Shown in pieces: positions 27,448-36,783 of a stretch of 64,000 nucleotides of DNA; positions within the stretch are counted from its first letter, which is position 1; every line of letters begins with the position of its first letter. Location: positions 2,003,001 through 2,067,000 of the forward strand of contig NZ_VISL01000001.1 of assembly GCF_007827465.1 (NCBI RefSeq). The letters are read 5' to 3'. The stretch is from Dokdonia sp. Hel_I_53. GTDB taxonomy: Bacteria > Bacteroidota > Bacteroidia > Flavobacteriales > Flavobacteriaceae. The notes beneath the pieces were generated by a model. It was given only the letters and a program-made list of their open reading frames with translations, was not told the DNA's origin and made no database searches. The translations under genes and the position numbers were made by a program.

Positions 27448-28800
27448 ATGGCATATAGGGTAGGTAGATATTCTGTATATATTAGGCCAATAATCTTGTT
27501 TTTAGATATTGTACTCATTATTGCGATTGCTAAATTATTTTTAATTGAAAACAACCACTTCGTAATCTACGTTATCTACATTGCTGTAACATGGTTTGTT
27601 ACATGCTATAAGTCGCATTTTTATGATATATATAGATACACAAAACCTGTTCGTATTATCTCCCTTTTAGTATTACAATTTTTTATTTTCACTCTACTAG
27701 TTTTTGCATTTTTCGGACTTTTTCAAGATGCAGGAACCTCTCCACAAAGAGTTCTTAAATATGTGACATATGTTTTCTTAGGAATTACCTCTTTAAAATT
27801 TGGTGTCTTTTACCTTTTAAAAACATATAGAGCTGTTTTAGGTGGGAACCACCGTAATGTAGTGATTTTGGGAAGAAACAAGGAAACAGAAGAGCTCACT
27901 ACGTTTTTTTATGAGAATAAAGAATATGGATATGAAGTTCACAAAATATTTGATATAAATGAGCCCAATGTGTCTTTAAACAGCATTTTTTCAGAAATAC
28001 TTTCGTTAAATGTAGATGAGGTATACTGCTCCATAGAACAGTTTACTAATGAGCAGCTAAGGGAAATTGCTGAGTTTACGGATAATCACTTGAAACTTTT
28101 AAAATTCATACCTGATAATAGGGAACTATTCACAAAAAAATTAGAATATCAATATTTAGGAATAACGCCAATATTATCCTTAAGGAGGATCCCTATAGAC
28201 GCTCCGTTAAATCATTTTACAAAACGTTTTTTTGACATTGTAATGTCCATTGTTGTTATTGTTGGCGTGTTATCATGGCTTACACCTCTTCTTGCTATTT
28301 TGATTAAACTAGATTCTAAAGGTCCTGTTTTTTTTAAACAAAAGCGCAACGGGTTAGATTATCATGAGTTTGATTGTTACAAATTTAGATCTATGTTGCC
28401 TAATGATGATGCAGATCTTGAACAAGTAAGTAAAAATGACAAACGTATTACCCCAATAGGTAGTTTTCTCAGGAAAACGAGTATTGATGAATTACCACAG
28501 TTTATTAATGTGATTAAAGGAGATATGTCTGTAGTGGGTCCAAGGCCACACATGGTAAGTCATACACATATGTATGCAGAGCGTATAGATAAGTTTATGG
28601 TACGGCATTTTATCAAGCCAGGGATAACAGGTCTAGCACAAGTAAGTGGTTATCGAGGAGAAGTAGAAAACGACGGAGACATTGTAAACCGAGTGAAGTA
28701 TGACATTTTTTATGTTGAAAATTGGTCTTTATTTTTAGATGTTAAAATTGTTCTCACTACGTTATATAAAGCAATTACTGGAGATGACAAAGCTTACTAA
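27448..28800 (+). CDS. Polyprenyl glycosylphosphotransferase (initiating sugar transferase)
   Basis: The 450-residue protein has four N-terminal transmembrane helices, a CoA-binding-like Rossmann region (VVILGRNKETEEL), a fifth membrane helix at about 265-285 and the bacterial sugar transferase domain. Domain motifs are KLDSKGPVFFKQKRNG, YKFRSM and DELPQFINVIKGDMSVVGPRP. It transfers the first sugar-1-phosphate to undecaprenyl phosphate in WbaP/WcaJ-type pathways. It ends 17 bases inside the start of the next gene. Confidence 0.93.
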   Translation: MAYRVGRYSVYIRPIILFLDIVLIIAIAKLFLIENNHFVIYVIYIAVTWFVTCYKSHFYDIYRYTKPVRIISLLVLQFFIFTLLVFAFFGLFQDAGTSPQRVLKYVTYVFLGITSLKFGVFYLLKTYRAVLGGNHRNVVILGRNKETEELTTFFYENKEYGYEVHKIFDINEPNVSLNSIFSEILSLNVDEVYCSIEQFTNEQLREIAEFTDNHLKLLKFIPDNRELFTKKLEYQYLGITPILSLRRIPIDAPLNHFTKRFFDIVMSIVVIVGVLSWLTPLLAILIKLDSKGPVFFKQKRNGLDYHEFDCYKFRSMLPNDDADLEQVSKNDKRITPIGSFLRKTSIDELPQFINVIKGDMSVVGPRPHMVSHTHMYAERIDKFMVRHFIKPGITGLAQVSGYRGEVENDGDIVNRVKYDIFYVENWSLFLDVKIVLTTLYKAITGDDKAY

Positions 28801-29593
28801 TATAGCACCAGAAAAACCCCTAGTATCTATCATTACCCCTTTGTATAATGCGCAAGATTTTATTGTGGAAACTATAGAAAGTGTGTTATCCCAAAACTAT
28901 ATAAACTGGGAACATATAATTGTAGACGACTGCTCAACCGATAATTCTGTAAGTATTGTCAAAGAATTTACAGGAAGAGATGAGAGAATAAAATTAATTT
29001 CGCTTTCGCGAAACGGTGGTCCTTCCGAAGCTCGTAACAAGGCTACACTAGAAGCAAAAGGAAACTACATCGCCTTTTTGGACGCAGATGATTTATGGCA
29101 TCCACAAAAACTTAACTTACAGATAGAATTTATGCAAGCTCACAACTGTGCTGTATCATTTACCAGTTATGTACATATCAATGAGCATGGAGATCAAGTA
29201 GGAAAACGGATTGTTGCGCTACCCAAACTTTCTTATAAAAAGCAACACAGCAATAATTATATTGGTAACCTCACAGGAGTCTATAACATCAATATGGTTG
29301 ATAAGATACTCTCTCCAAACATTAAAAAACGTCAAGATTGGGGAGTCTGGTTAGAGGCTATACATCGAAGTGGTAAGTCTGCTTTGGGCATTCAAAAAGA
29401 TCTTGCGTATTATAGAGTGCACCTCAACTCTATGAGCTCAAATAAATTAAATCTCGTTAAGTACAATTACTTGTTTTATAGATTACACCTTGGATATGGG
29501 AAGGCAAAGTCCACCTGGTGGTTATTACGTTTTTTTTGGGAGTACTTCGTACTGCGACCTAAATGGATACAGACATATAAAATCAATGATTAA
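28784..29593 (+). CDS. Glycosyltransferase family 2 protein
   Basis: The ATG at 28784 is preferred over 28739, because family GT2 proteins begin close to PLVSIITPLYNAQDF. It gives 269 residues and a 17-base overlap with the sugar transferase gene. GT-A motifs are IIVDDCSTDNS and the metal-binding FLDADDLWHP. A decayed palindrome (29002-29015) gives LSRN. It is the last plus-strand gene of the cluster. Confidence 0.9.
   Translation: MTKLTNIAPEKPLVSIITPLYNAQDFIVETIESVLSQNYINWEHIIVDDCSTDNSVSIVKEFTGRDERIKLISLSRNGGPSEARNKATLEAKGNYIAFLDADDLWHPQKLNLQIEFMQAHNCAVSFTSYVHINEHGDQVGKRIVALPKLSYKKQHSNNYIGNLTGVYNINMVDKILSPNIKKRQDWGVWLEAIHRSGKSALGIQKDLAYYRVHLNSMSSNKLNLVKYNYLFYRLHLGYGKAKSTWWLLRFFWEYFVLRPKWIQTYKIND
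29002..29015. repeat. Dispersed palindrome, decayed copy inside a GT2 gene
   Basis: GCTTTCGCGAAACG matches 12 of 14 positions. It is read as LSRN. Confidence 0.7.
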
Positions 29594-29626
29594 GATTTCA
29601 GGTGAGTGTGATTTGTAAAAAATTGA

Positions 29627-30934
29627 TCAACCTGTAGCAAGTGCAGTAAATTGTTTCAATTTTGATCCTTTGCCACGATTCATATTCGGGACGCGTTCAA
29701 ATATGATATTAAGTCCTTTTTCTAAATATTTATAGGTTGCATCCTTTACAGCTTGTTTTTCTACCGTAGATAAGGGTCTTTGCGAGGTATAAATAAACTT
29801 AAAAGTATCTGGATATATTTGTTTTATGATAAACTCGCTCACATTACCACTTTCTTCAATGATGGTTTTTGTCACATAATAAAAAGTGAGTCCAGGTACA
29901 ACCTTTCCGCTCGGTAAAATAGCAATATCATTTGTACGGCCTTGTAGGTTACTGAGGATAGTTTTGTCTGTATTTTTTTCGTGTTTCAGGGCACCCATAT
30001 CTCCTATTTCATAGCGTATAAAAGGATGTGCTTTATTGTATAGAGATGTTATTACAATACGTCCCAATTCTCCATCTGGAAGTATGTTGTCATTTTCGTC
30101 TAAGATCTCAATATAGAGTAATTCGTCATCTACTTGAAAATCACCATTTTCATTTTCAAAAGCAATAAGTCCTACTTCAGAAGCCCCGTACTCGTTGATA
30201 ATAGTTACATTAAACTGAGTGTTTAATAGCTCTCTATCACTCTCAAAGAGCATCTCACTTGTAACGATACATGCTTTCAAAGAAGGACAAATATCTTTGA
30301 GAATGAGTCGCTGTTTTTTTAAATACTTGGCAAAAAGTACAATGCTGCTAGTGTAACCATTTATGTATTCAAAATCCACATTTTTAAACGTATGTGCGAT
30401 CTGCGCTAGCGTCTCATCGTTTAAGTTAAAAATAGGAAAGCGGTATCTATTAGCTAACTTATCTTTTAATTTTTCTTTGTAGTAATTTAATGGGTTTAGG
30501 GGTGTCCCATAAAAACGAGCTTGTTTTGAGTGATTGAGGTCAATATCATACCATTGATATTTATCAAAAAAACTTGCCCAGCTTAAGGCATGACAATGCT
30601 TATCTTTTGCATAAATAAAGGGGTGCCCAGAAGAGCCAGAGGTTTTTCCTTTATATACATCTTTCTGAAAATCATTTGAAAGTCGAGTTTCCAGCGGCTG
30701 TTGTAGGCTAGTTTTGGTCATTATAGGCAATGATTCCCAATCCCAAGTTGAGTTTGTTCCAGCAAAATTTTGATAAAAAGAATTAAACTTTTTATGGTGA
30801 TTTACGATATCGATTTTAGCGCTTTCTACGTAATACTGATTATTATTAGACTGTATACGCTTTAATTCCGCTTTCGCGAAAGCGATATCAAACCCATTAA
30901 GCCGTAATGTCCATTCAAATAATTTCAACCTCAC
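29627..30934 (-). CDS. CapK/PaaK-like adenylate-forming enzyme
   Basis: The 435 residues resemble phenylacetate-CoA ligase/CapK proteins, which are common in polysaccharide loci. GKTSGSSGHPFIY is the phosphate-binding loop, INEYGASEVGLIAFE the adenine motif, and YEIGDMGAL the motif with the ribose-binding Asp. Members may activate an acid for transfer to a sugar or lipid, but no reaction is established. It converges with the polysaccharide operon and probably belongs to it functionally. The palindrome near the N-terminus gives AFAKA at residues 18-22. Confidence 0.82.
   Translation of the reverse strand: MRLKLFEWTLRLNGFDIAFAKAELKRIQSNNNQYYVESAKIDIVNHHKKFNSFYQNFAGTNSTWDWESLPIMTKTSLQQPLETRLSNDFQKDVYKGKTSGSSGHPFIYAKDKHCHALSWASFFDKYQWYDIDLNHSKQARFYGTPLNPLNYYKEKLKDKLANRYRFPIFNLNDETLAQIAHTFKNVDFEYINGYTSSIVLFAKYLKKQRLILKDICPSLKACIVTSEMLFESDRELLNTQFNVTIINEYGASEVGLIAFENENGDFQVDDELLYIEILDENDNILPDGELGRIVITSLYNKAHPFIRYEIGDMGALKHEKNTDKTILSNLQGRTNDIAILPSGKVVPGLTFYYVTKTIIEESGNVSEFIIKQIYPDTFKFIYTSQRPLSTVEKQAVKDATYKYLEKGLNIIFERVPNMNRGKGSKLKQFTALATG
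30870..30883. repeat. Dispersed palindrome, perfect, inside the CapK-like gene
   Basis: On the minus strand it encodes AFAKA at residues 18-22, close to the N-terminus. Confidence 0.9.
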
Positions 30935-30993
30935 TTATCTTTAGGACAAATTAGGATAAAATACTGTTTTTACAAGTTTAGAAGCATAGTTTT

Positions 30994-31025
30994 TTTGGCA
31001 AGCCTTAATGCATAGCCTATTTTTG
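30994..31025 (+). promoter_or_regulatory. Bacteroidota-type promoter of purD
   Basis: TTTG (30994-30997), a 20-base spacer and TATTTTTG (31018-31025) match both elements of the consensus. The ATG follows 26 bases later. Confidence 0.75.
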
Positions 31026-31051
31026 TTTTAAATTATATAACATTCCCACTG

Positions 31052-32323
31052 ATGAATATTTTAATATTAGGTTCTGGAGGCCGTGAGCACACATTTGCAT
31101 ATAAAATTGCACAAAGTAAAAACTGTAATAACCTTTTTGTAGCTCCTGGGAATGCAGGAACTCAAAAAATTGCAACCAATATTGATATAGGTGTGACAGA
31201 TTTTGACGCCATCAAAACATTGGTACTCAAAGAGCGTATTAAAATGGTAGTTGTGGGACCAGAAGATCCACTTGTAAAAGGTATTTATGATTTTTTCAAG
31301 GGAGATGATGCATTAAAAGATGTGGCAATAATCGGGCCTTCTAAAAAAGGGGCAAAGCTTGAAGGTAGTAAAGAGCGTGCAAAAGAATTTATGATGGCAC
31401 ATCAAATACCTACTGCAGCATATGCTGCTTTTACTAAAGAAACACTTAAAAAAGGGAAAGTATTTTTAGAAACGCTAAGTCCTCCATATGTTTTAAAAGC
31501 AGACGGACTTGCCGCAGGAAAAGGAGTACTTATTCTTGAAACCCTCGAAGAAGCGAAGGAAGAACTAGAGATAATGCTTGGCGGAAAATTTGGAGAGGCT
31601 AGCACCACTGTTGTCATAGAGGAGTTTTTAGATGGAATAGAGCTAAGTGTATTTGTACTTACAGATGGCGAGAACTATAAAATTTTACCTACCGCAAAGG
31701 ACTATAAGCGTATAGGTGAAGGAGATAAAGGGCTAAATACGGGAGGAATGGGAGCCATCAGTCCAGTTCCTTTTGCAGATGAAATATTCATGCAGAAGAT
31801 AGAAGAGCGCATTGTAAAACCTACAGTTAATGGTCTTTCTAAGGAGAATATAGAATATAAAGGGTTCATCTTTATAGGACTCATTAAAGTGGGTGAGGAG
31901 CCTAAAGTGATTGAGTACAATGTGCGTATGGGTGACCCAGAAACAGAAGTGGTATTACCACGTATTCAATCTGATCTTGTAGAACTATTTACGGCTGTAG
32001 CCAGCCAAAAGCTAGATACGAAAGATTTAAAAATTGACAATCGCAGTGCTTCGACTGTAATGTTAGTATCTGGAGGATATCCAGAAGCTTATGAAAAGGG
32101 AAAAACGATCACGGGCCTTGATGAGGTCAGTGATTCTATTATCTTTCATGCAGGTACAGCAATAACAGAGAATGGTAATATCGTTACAAATGGAGGCAGG
32201 GTGATTGCTGTTACTTCCTTAGATTCTGATTATAAAAAGGCACTAAAAAAATCCTATCAAAACATAGATAAACTACATTTTGATAGGATGAATTATCGTA
32301 AGGATATAGGTTTTGATTTATAG
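31052..32323 (+). CDS. purD: Phosphoribosylamine-glycine ligase
   Basis: PurD joins glycine to 5-phosphoribosylamine in the second step of purine synthesis. The 423 residues show the N-terminal LGSGGREHTFAYKIAQS, the ATP-grasp lysine region YVLKADGLAAGKGVLI, TGGMGAISPVP and the metal-binding EYNVRMGDPETEVVLPR. It is a stand-alone enzyme. Its last 6 bases overlap the end of the converging DUF6341-like gene. Confidence 0.97.
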   Translation: MNILILGSGGREHTFAYKIAQSKNCNNLFVAPGNAGTQKIATNIDIGVTDFDAIKTLVLKERIKMVVVGPEDPLVKGIYDFFKGDDALKDVAIIGPSKKGAKLEGSKERAKEFMMAHQIPTAAYAAFTKETLKKGKVFLETLSPPYVLKADGLAAGKGVLILETLEEAKEELEIMLGGKFGEASTTVVIEEFLDGIELSVFVLTDGENYKILPTAKDYKRIGEGDKGLNTGGMGAISPVPFADEIFMQKIEERIVKPTVNGLSKENIEYKGFIFIGLIKVGEEPKVIEYNVRMGDPETEVVLPRIQSDLVELFTAVASQKLDTKDLKIDNRSASTVMLVSGGYPEAYEKGKTITGLDEVSDSIIFHAGTAITENGNIVTNGGRVIAVTSLDSDYKKALKKSYQNIDKLHFDRMNYRKDIGFDL

Positions 32324-32581
32324 ACGGCTGTCTAACTCGCTGTCCTTCCCTAGAAAACTGTGTGCTTTTGCCTCACGGTACTCTGTGTCATTATCATTAT
32401 ATTTTTTAAGCTCCAGCATCCAGTAAACAAGTGCTGCAGCACAAATAAGCATAAATATCCAATTGAGTCCATTAGCCAGCCACCAATTACTTAGTTCTAG
32501 CTCTGCTAAAGCGTTAAAAGGTGCAAATAAAACAGCTTCTGCAGCATCTTCAATTGCTTCAAAAAAACTTGTCAAACTCAT
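32318..32581 (-). CDS. Small membrane protein, DUF6341-like
   Basis: The 87 residues contain an amphipathic N-terminal helix (FFEAIEDAAEAVLFAPFNAL), one transmembrane helix (WIFMLICAAALVYWMLEL, about residues 41-58) and a polar tail. I recall this family as DUF6341, next to purD and DUF6427 in Flavobacteriia; the number is from memory and the function is unknown. It is divergent from the DUF6427-like gene. Confidence 0.7.
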   Translation of the reverse strand: MSLTSFFEAIEDAAEAVLFAPFNALAELELSNWWLANGLNWIFMLICAAALVYWMLELKKYNDNDTEYREAKAHSFLGKDSELDSRL

Positions 32582-32617
32582 AATGTTGTATGTTTACAAT
32601 ATTGAAATCTCAGTGAT

Positions 32618-32634
32618 GCAAGTATTTTACTTGC
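32618..32634. promoter_or_regulatory. Inverted repeat GCAAGTA-TTT-TACTTGC between divergent genes
   Basis: A perfect 7-base inverted repeat with a 3-base centre lies in the 81-base gap between the DUF6341-like and DUF6427-like genes. It could be an operator for both. No regulator is known. Confidence 0.4.
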
Positions 32635-32639
32635 AAGTG

Positions 32640-32673
32640 CAAAAATATAAAAATTTCTACTGATGCTCACAAA
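32640..32673 (-). promoter_or_regulatory. Possible minus-strand promoter of the DUF6341-like gene
   Basis: On the minus strand TTTG (32673-32670) is followed after 22 bases by TATTTTTG (32647-32640). It overlaps the first codons of the divergent gene. Confidence 0.4.
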
Positions 32674-33586
32674 ATTTTTTGGTACTGCAAAACCCATAGC
32701 AGTCATTGCTGTGCTTACCTATATGATCATAGGTTTTTTCTACAGTAATAAGAGTGTTTTTATGGCTCCATTCTCTTGGGTAGAGTTGCTTAAGGTATTT
32801 GGAATGTTACTACTTTTTATTTTGGCAATGTTCGTTTTAAGTTTTGTGGCTCAAAAGAATGACCTAACTAAACGTAACTCATATCGAATTTTATTATTTG
32901 GAGCCTTCGGTCTAGCTTTACCTGAAGCATTGCGCGATGGGAGTATTTTAATAGGAGGCGCATTAGTGCTTATCGCTTTGCGAAGAGTAATTAGTTTAAG
33001 ATCAGAATTGCATATGGAGCGTAAGATATTAGACGCAACATTTTGGATATTATTAGCTTCTTTGGCGGTCTTTTATAGTTGGGTTTACGTAATAGCTATT
33101 TACCTCACTCTTTTAATCTACAGAAGTAACAAATTGCATATGTTGTTTATACCTATTGTTGCAATATGTAGCTTTTGTACAGTTGGCTATGCAATCCTTT
33201 TGTATTATTATGGAGCTCCTCAGGATGTGATCGTTGATTTACCAGCGATTTCATTTGACTTTAAAGCATATAATAACCTCCAGATTCTTATCGCTATCGC
33301 ATTTTTAATAGGAACGTTACTCTGGACAATATGGAGCTACTTAAGAGAACAAAGTCGTGCGTCTTCAGTTCTCAAAGGGAGATATGCAGTAGTTTTGACC
33401 ATATTATTTATAAGCTTTGCTTTTATAATGATGATAAATAATAAGACAGGAGCAGAGTGGTATTTTATACTTCCACCTATTGTTATTATCGTGAGTAACT
33501 ATCTAGAAAACACCTCTAGTCTATTATTTAAAGAGAGTTTACTCTGGCTCATCATAATATTACCCATTATAATTCACCTTGTTTAA
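32663..33586 (+). CDS. DUF6427-like polytopic membrane protein
   Basis: This 307-residue protein has about eight hydrophobic helices separated by short basic loops (RKILDATFW, YRSNKLHML). The N-terminus MLTKFFGTAKPIAVIAV and the gene order purD-DUF6341-DUF6427 match a set I recall from Flavobacteriia. The function is unknown. It may work with the small membrane protein encoded divergently. Confidence 0.7.
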   Translation: MLTKFFGTAKPIAVIAVLTYMIIGFFYSNKSVFMAPFSWVELLKVFGMLLLFILAMFVLSFVAQKNDLTKRNSYRILLFGAFGLALPEALRDGSILIGGALVLIALRRVISLRSELHMERKILDATFWILLASLAVFYSWVYVIAIYLTLLIYRSNKLHMLFIPIVAICSFCTVGYAILLYYYGAPQDVIVDLPAISFDFKAYNNLQILIAIAFLIGTLLWTIWSYLREQSRASSVLKGRYAVVLTILFISFAFIMMINNKTGAEWYFILPPIVIIVSNYLENTSSLLFKESLLWLIIILPIIIHLV

Positions 33587-33654
33587 AATTGTAAATACCC
33601 TAAGGTTAAATTTTTTTTGGCACTACAGAAATAAAATTATTTATTTAGAATTAC

Positions 33655-33668
33655 GCTTTCGCGAAAGC
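33655..33668. repeat. Dispersed palindrome, perfect, intergenic
   Basis: It lies 69 bases after the DUF6427-like stop, in a gene-free region. Confidence 0.9.
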
Positions 33669-33898
33669 GAACACAAAAACTCTATTTCTTAGCGTAAAAA
33701 ATATGATGAGTCTATTTAGAAAAACATCACTAATTAATTTTTGATGGAAAATAGGCAGAACAAACCCAATTATAATGCCGCCATAAGTAGCTATTACACG
33801 CTTGAGTTTATACAAGTCATTATTTTAGAATTGACATTTAAACTATTTAATTGACAATCAGTTGTTTGTGAGAAAAACACTACCATCATTAAAAATAA

Positions 33899-33906
33899 TA
33901 TCTTTG
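33899..33906 (+). promoter_or_regulatory. -7 box TATCTTTG upstream of the DUF4254 gene
   Basis: Perfect TAnnTTTG. The nearest TTTG (33865-33868) is 30 bases upstream, too far for the usual spacing. Confidence 0.4.
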
Positions 33907-33944
33907 TAACAAGTTGTAACAATACACAGCTTATAGGTATTACA

Positions 33945-34571
33945 ATGAAAATAACATATATGTTTACAGATAAGGCGAATAAAATATTTAAAGAAGTCAT
34001 AGACACCTATCATGTGGTGAATACGGTAGTGCAACCATTCACAAATAAATATGATAAGAGTGATAATTTGTTAGCGCATCTACTATATAGAAAATGCTGG
34101 ATAGATACTGTACAATGGCATTACGAAGATATTATTAGAGACCCACAGATTGATCCAGAGGCAGCTCTTACTCTAAAACGTAAGATTGATGCTTCAAATC
34201 AGGATCGTACCGATATGGTGGAGTATATAGATAGTTACTTTTTAGAAAAATACAGAGATGTTCAAGTAAAGAGTGATGCAACAATTAACACAGAAAGCCC
34301 AGCATGGGGTGTAGATCGACTATCAATTCTTGCATTAAAGGTGTATCATATGGAAGAAGAGGCTACACGAGAAAACGCTAGCCAGTCACATCGTAACACT
34401 TGTCAAAAAAAGCTTGAAGTCTTATTAGAACAACGAGAAGATCTCTCTACGGCTATAGACACATTACTTGACGATATCGAAAAAGGAGACAAATACATGA
34501 AGGTCTATAAGCAAATGAAAATGTATAATGATGACGAGTTAAACCCTGTATTGCGGAATATTAAAAAATAA
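33945..34571 (+). CDS. DUF4254 family protein
   Basis: The 208-residue, largely helical soluble protein has LAHLLYRKCWIDTVQWHYEDIIRDP near the N-terminus and RLSILALKVYHMEEE in the middle. Both fit DUF4254, a Bacteroidota family usually next to a GT9 glycosyltransferase, as here (34612). The start could also be the ATG at 33960. The function is unknown; a role with the glycosyltransferase is inference from synteny. Confidence 0.8.
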   Translation: MKITYMFTDKANKIFKEVIDTYHVVNTVVQPFTNKYDKSDNLLAHLLYRKCWIDTVQWHYEDIIRDPQIDPEAALTLKRKIDASNQDRTDMVEYIDSYFLEKYRDVQVKSDATINTESPAWGVDRLSILALKVYHMEEEATRENASQSHRNTCQKKLEVLLEQREDLSTAIDTLLDDIEKGDKYMKVYKQMKMYNDDELNPVLRNIKK

Positions 34572-34611
34572 ATTTTCTACTCAACCCTTTTTAGACGCTC
34601 TAGTAACGACT

Positions 34612-35628
34612 ATGCATAACAACTCTGATCATATATTAGTTATTCGACTCTCAGCAATGGGAGACGTTGCTATGATTGCTCCAGTGGTCTATGCATTAGC
34701 AAAAAAATATCCACATCTTAAAATTTCTGTTTTATCAAAGTCTTTTTTTAAACCTATTGTAGAGACCATTCCTGGAGTACATTTTGTAACAGCAGAAGTA
34801 AAGACAACACATAAAGGAGTAAGCGGTATATGGAAACTATCTCGAGATCTTAAAAAACAAAAGATAACACACATCGCAGATCTTCATAATGTACTTAGGT
34901 CAAAAATGCTTCTTAAATTTATGGCGACTCCTGCTGTACAACTGGATAAAGGGCGTACAGAGAAAAAGGCACTTATAAGCGGAGAAAAGAAGCACTTCAA
35001 ACAACTCAAGAATACCATAACGAGATATGCAGATGTTTTTGAGAAACTTGGGTATGCCATACCATCACCTATTGCGCTCCCAAGACCGCAGAGAAAAGAT
35101 GCTGTAGCGAAGTTTACAAAAAAATGTAGAAGGAAGTGGTTAGGTATAGCCCCTTTTGCGGCTCACTTAGGGAAGCAGTACCCATTAAACTTAATGAAAG
35201 AAGTCATTAGAAAATTAGATGAGTCTGGAGAATGGGATCTTTTTTTATTTGGTTCACCAAGTGAAGTAGACACACTCAAAGATCTATGCTTTAGTCACGT
35301 CGATGTCCATATTGCTGCAGGAGCTTTAAGTTTTAGTGAACAAATTAATCTTATTGCCCATCTAGATGCTATGATTTCTATGGATAGCGGTAATGGACAC
35401 TTAGCCGCAATGTTTGGTGTACCTACAGTCACACTTTGGGGAGTAACACATCCGTACGCAGGCTTTACGCCTTTTGCTCAAGAGAAAAACTGTATTCTAT
35501 CAGATCGCACATTGTTTCCTGAAATACCTACAAGTATATTTGGTAATACACTTCCAGATGGGTATGAGGAAGTAATGAGAACCATTACTCCAGAGATGAT
35601 TGTTGAGAAGATATCCTCACTGTCATAA
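34612..35628 (+). CDS. Glycosyltransferase family 9 (heptosyltransferase-like) protein
   Basis: The 338 residues open with ILVIRLSAMGDVAMIAPVVYAL, the signature of the ADP-heptose:LPS heptosyltransferase family. The donor-site half contains GIAPFAAHLGKQYP and the conserved MDSGNGHLAAMFGVPTVTLWG. It would add a sugar to lipopolysaccharide core in the cytoplasm. It is probably co-transcribed with the DUF4254 gene (40-base gap). Confidence 0.9.
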   Translation: MHNNSDHILVIRLSAMGDVAMIAPVVYALAKKYPHLKISVLSKSFFKPIVETIPGVHFVTAEVKTTHKGVSGIWKLSRDLKKQKITHIADLHNVLRSKMLLKFMATPAVQLDKGRTEKKALISGEKKHFKQLKNTITRYADVFEKLGYAIPSPIALPRPQRKDAVAKFTKKCRRKWLGIAPFAAHLGKQYPLNLMKEVIRKLDESGEWDLFLFGSPSEVDTLKDLCFSHVDVHIAAGALSFSEQINLIAHLDAMISMDSGNGHLAAMFGVPTVTLWGVTHPYAGFTPFAQEKNCILSDRTLFPEIPTSIFGNTLPDGYEEVMRTITPEMIVEKISSLS

Positions 35629-35656
35629 CTATTATGCACGCATAGCATTTAATTCC

Positions 35657-35664
35657 TATATTTG
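35657..35664 (+). promoter_or_regulatory. -7 box TATATTTG of the nitronate monooxygenase-like gene
   Basis: Perfect match 17 bases before the ATG. No TTG at standard -33 spacing. Confidence 0.5.
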
Positions 35665-35681
35665 ATTAAAATAAAATACGT

Positions 35682-36635
35682 ATGGCACCACAAAAAACAT
35701 CATTACAAGAACTTTTAGGTATCACACACCCTATCATTATGGCACCTATGTTTTTGGTTTCTAATGTAGCGATGCTTAAAGCGGGGATGGAGAATGGAAT
35801 TGCAGCATGTGTGCCAGCACTTAATTACCGTACCATAGAAGAATTAAGAGCAGCGATAACTGAGTTAAAAGCCGCAAAAGTACCTGGAGGCGCTTTTGGA
35901 ATTAATCTTATTGTCAATAAATCAAACATGAAGTACCCCGCACAGCTAGAAGCGGCTTGTGATCTTGGGGTAGACTTTATAATCACTTCCTTAGGTTCGC
36001 CACAAAAAGTAATTGAAGCGGCAAAACCTAAAGGGATTAAAGTACTTTGTGATGTTACAGATCTTGGTTACTCTAAGAAAGTGGAGGCTATGGGTTGTGA
36101 CGCACTTGTGGCTGTAAACAACCAAGCAGGAGGTCATAGAGGAAATATATCTCCAGAGAAACTTATTCGAGAATTAGATGAAAACTGTGCTATCCCAGTA
36201 ATTTCTGCGGGAGGAGTGAGTACAAAAGCTCATTTAGACAAAATGATGTCCTACGGAGCCATAGGAGCAAGTATAGGAAGTCCCTTTATTGCATCTGAAG
36301 AAGCACCGGTTTCTGACGAGTATAAACAAGCTTGTGTAGATTATGGTGAAAAAGATATTGTGATGACTCAAAAGATATCAGGTACTCCTTGTACTGTCAT
36401 TAACACGCCTTACGTTCAAAAAATAGGAACAAAGCAAACGTGGATTGAGAAAATATTGAACAAGAATAAAAAACTTAAGAAGTGGGTTAAGGCCATTCGC
36501 TTTGCAAAAGGAATGCGTGACACCACAAAAGCAGCTCAGGGAGCGACGTATAAGACCGTTTGGGTAGCTGGGCCTACCATAGAAGAAACGACAGCTATAG
36601 AGCCAGTAGCAACGATCATTAAAAAATTTATTTAA
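35682..36635 (+). CDS. Nitronate monooxygenase/2-nitropropane dioxygenase-like FMN enzyme
   Basis: The 317-residue TIM-barrel flavoprotein has HPIIMAPMFLVSNVAML at the N-terminus, the active-site NNQAGGHRGN (catalytic His) and the phosphate-binding VISAGGVSTKAH with GASIGSPFIAS. Family members oxidise alkyl nitronates, and related ones reduce enoyl-ACP (FabK-like), so the substrate is uncertain. A perfect palindrome begins 7 bases after the stop. Confidence 0.85.
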   Translation: MAPQKTSLQELLGITHPIIMAPMFLVSNVAMLKAGMENGIAACVPALNYRTIEELRAAITELKAAKVPGGAFGINLIVNKSNMKYPAQLEAACDLGVDFIITSLGSPQKVIEAAKPKGIKVLCDVTDLGYSKKVEAMGCDALVAVNNQAGGHRGNISPEKLIRELDENCAIPVISAGGVSTKAHLDKMMSYGAIGASIGSPFIASEEAPVSDEYKQACVDYGEKDIVMTQKISGTPCTVINTPYVQKIGTKQTWIEKILNKNKKLKKWVKAIRFAKGMRDTTKAAQGATYKTVWVAGPTIEETTAIEPVATIIKKFI

Positions 36636-36641
36636 GAGAAC

Positions 36642-36655
36642 GCTTTCGCGAAAGC
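36642..36655. repeat. Dispersed palindrome, perfect; last copy before the island
   Basis: It lies 7 bases after the stop of the nitronate monooxygenase-like gene. The next copy is 12.1 kb away, by far the longest gap in the window. Confidence 0.9.
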
Positions 36656-36702
36656 GTAACCATTCGATCTTCTTTGCCTTTTCTCTGTACATAATCAGCG
36701 CT

Positions 36703-36731
36703 CGTCATGTACACGCAAGGAGAAATCTCAT
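36703..36731. repeat. Diverged fragment of the 153-bp repeat
   Basis: GTCATGTACACGCAAGGAGA and the bases after it resemble the right arm of the repeat unit in the adjacent array (GTCATCTCGACGCAAGGAGA). Confidence 0.5.
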
Positions 36732-36783
36732 AATAAGTGCTACATAGCGCTTTGACAAGGGGCTACTTTCAATTTTCAAGTTC

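Larger units (their letters stand above)
33587..33944. other. Intergenic gap with one palindrome and a -7 box
   Basis: 358 bases without a supported gene. It holds a perfect dispersed palindrome at 33655-33668 and TATCTTTG at 33899-33906, 39 bases before the DUF4254 gene. Nothing else was recognised. Confidence 0.6.
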
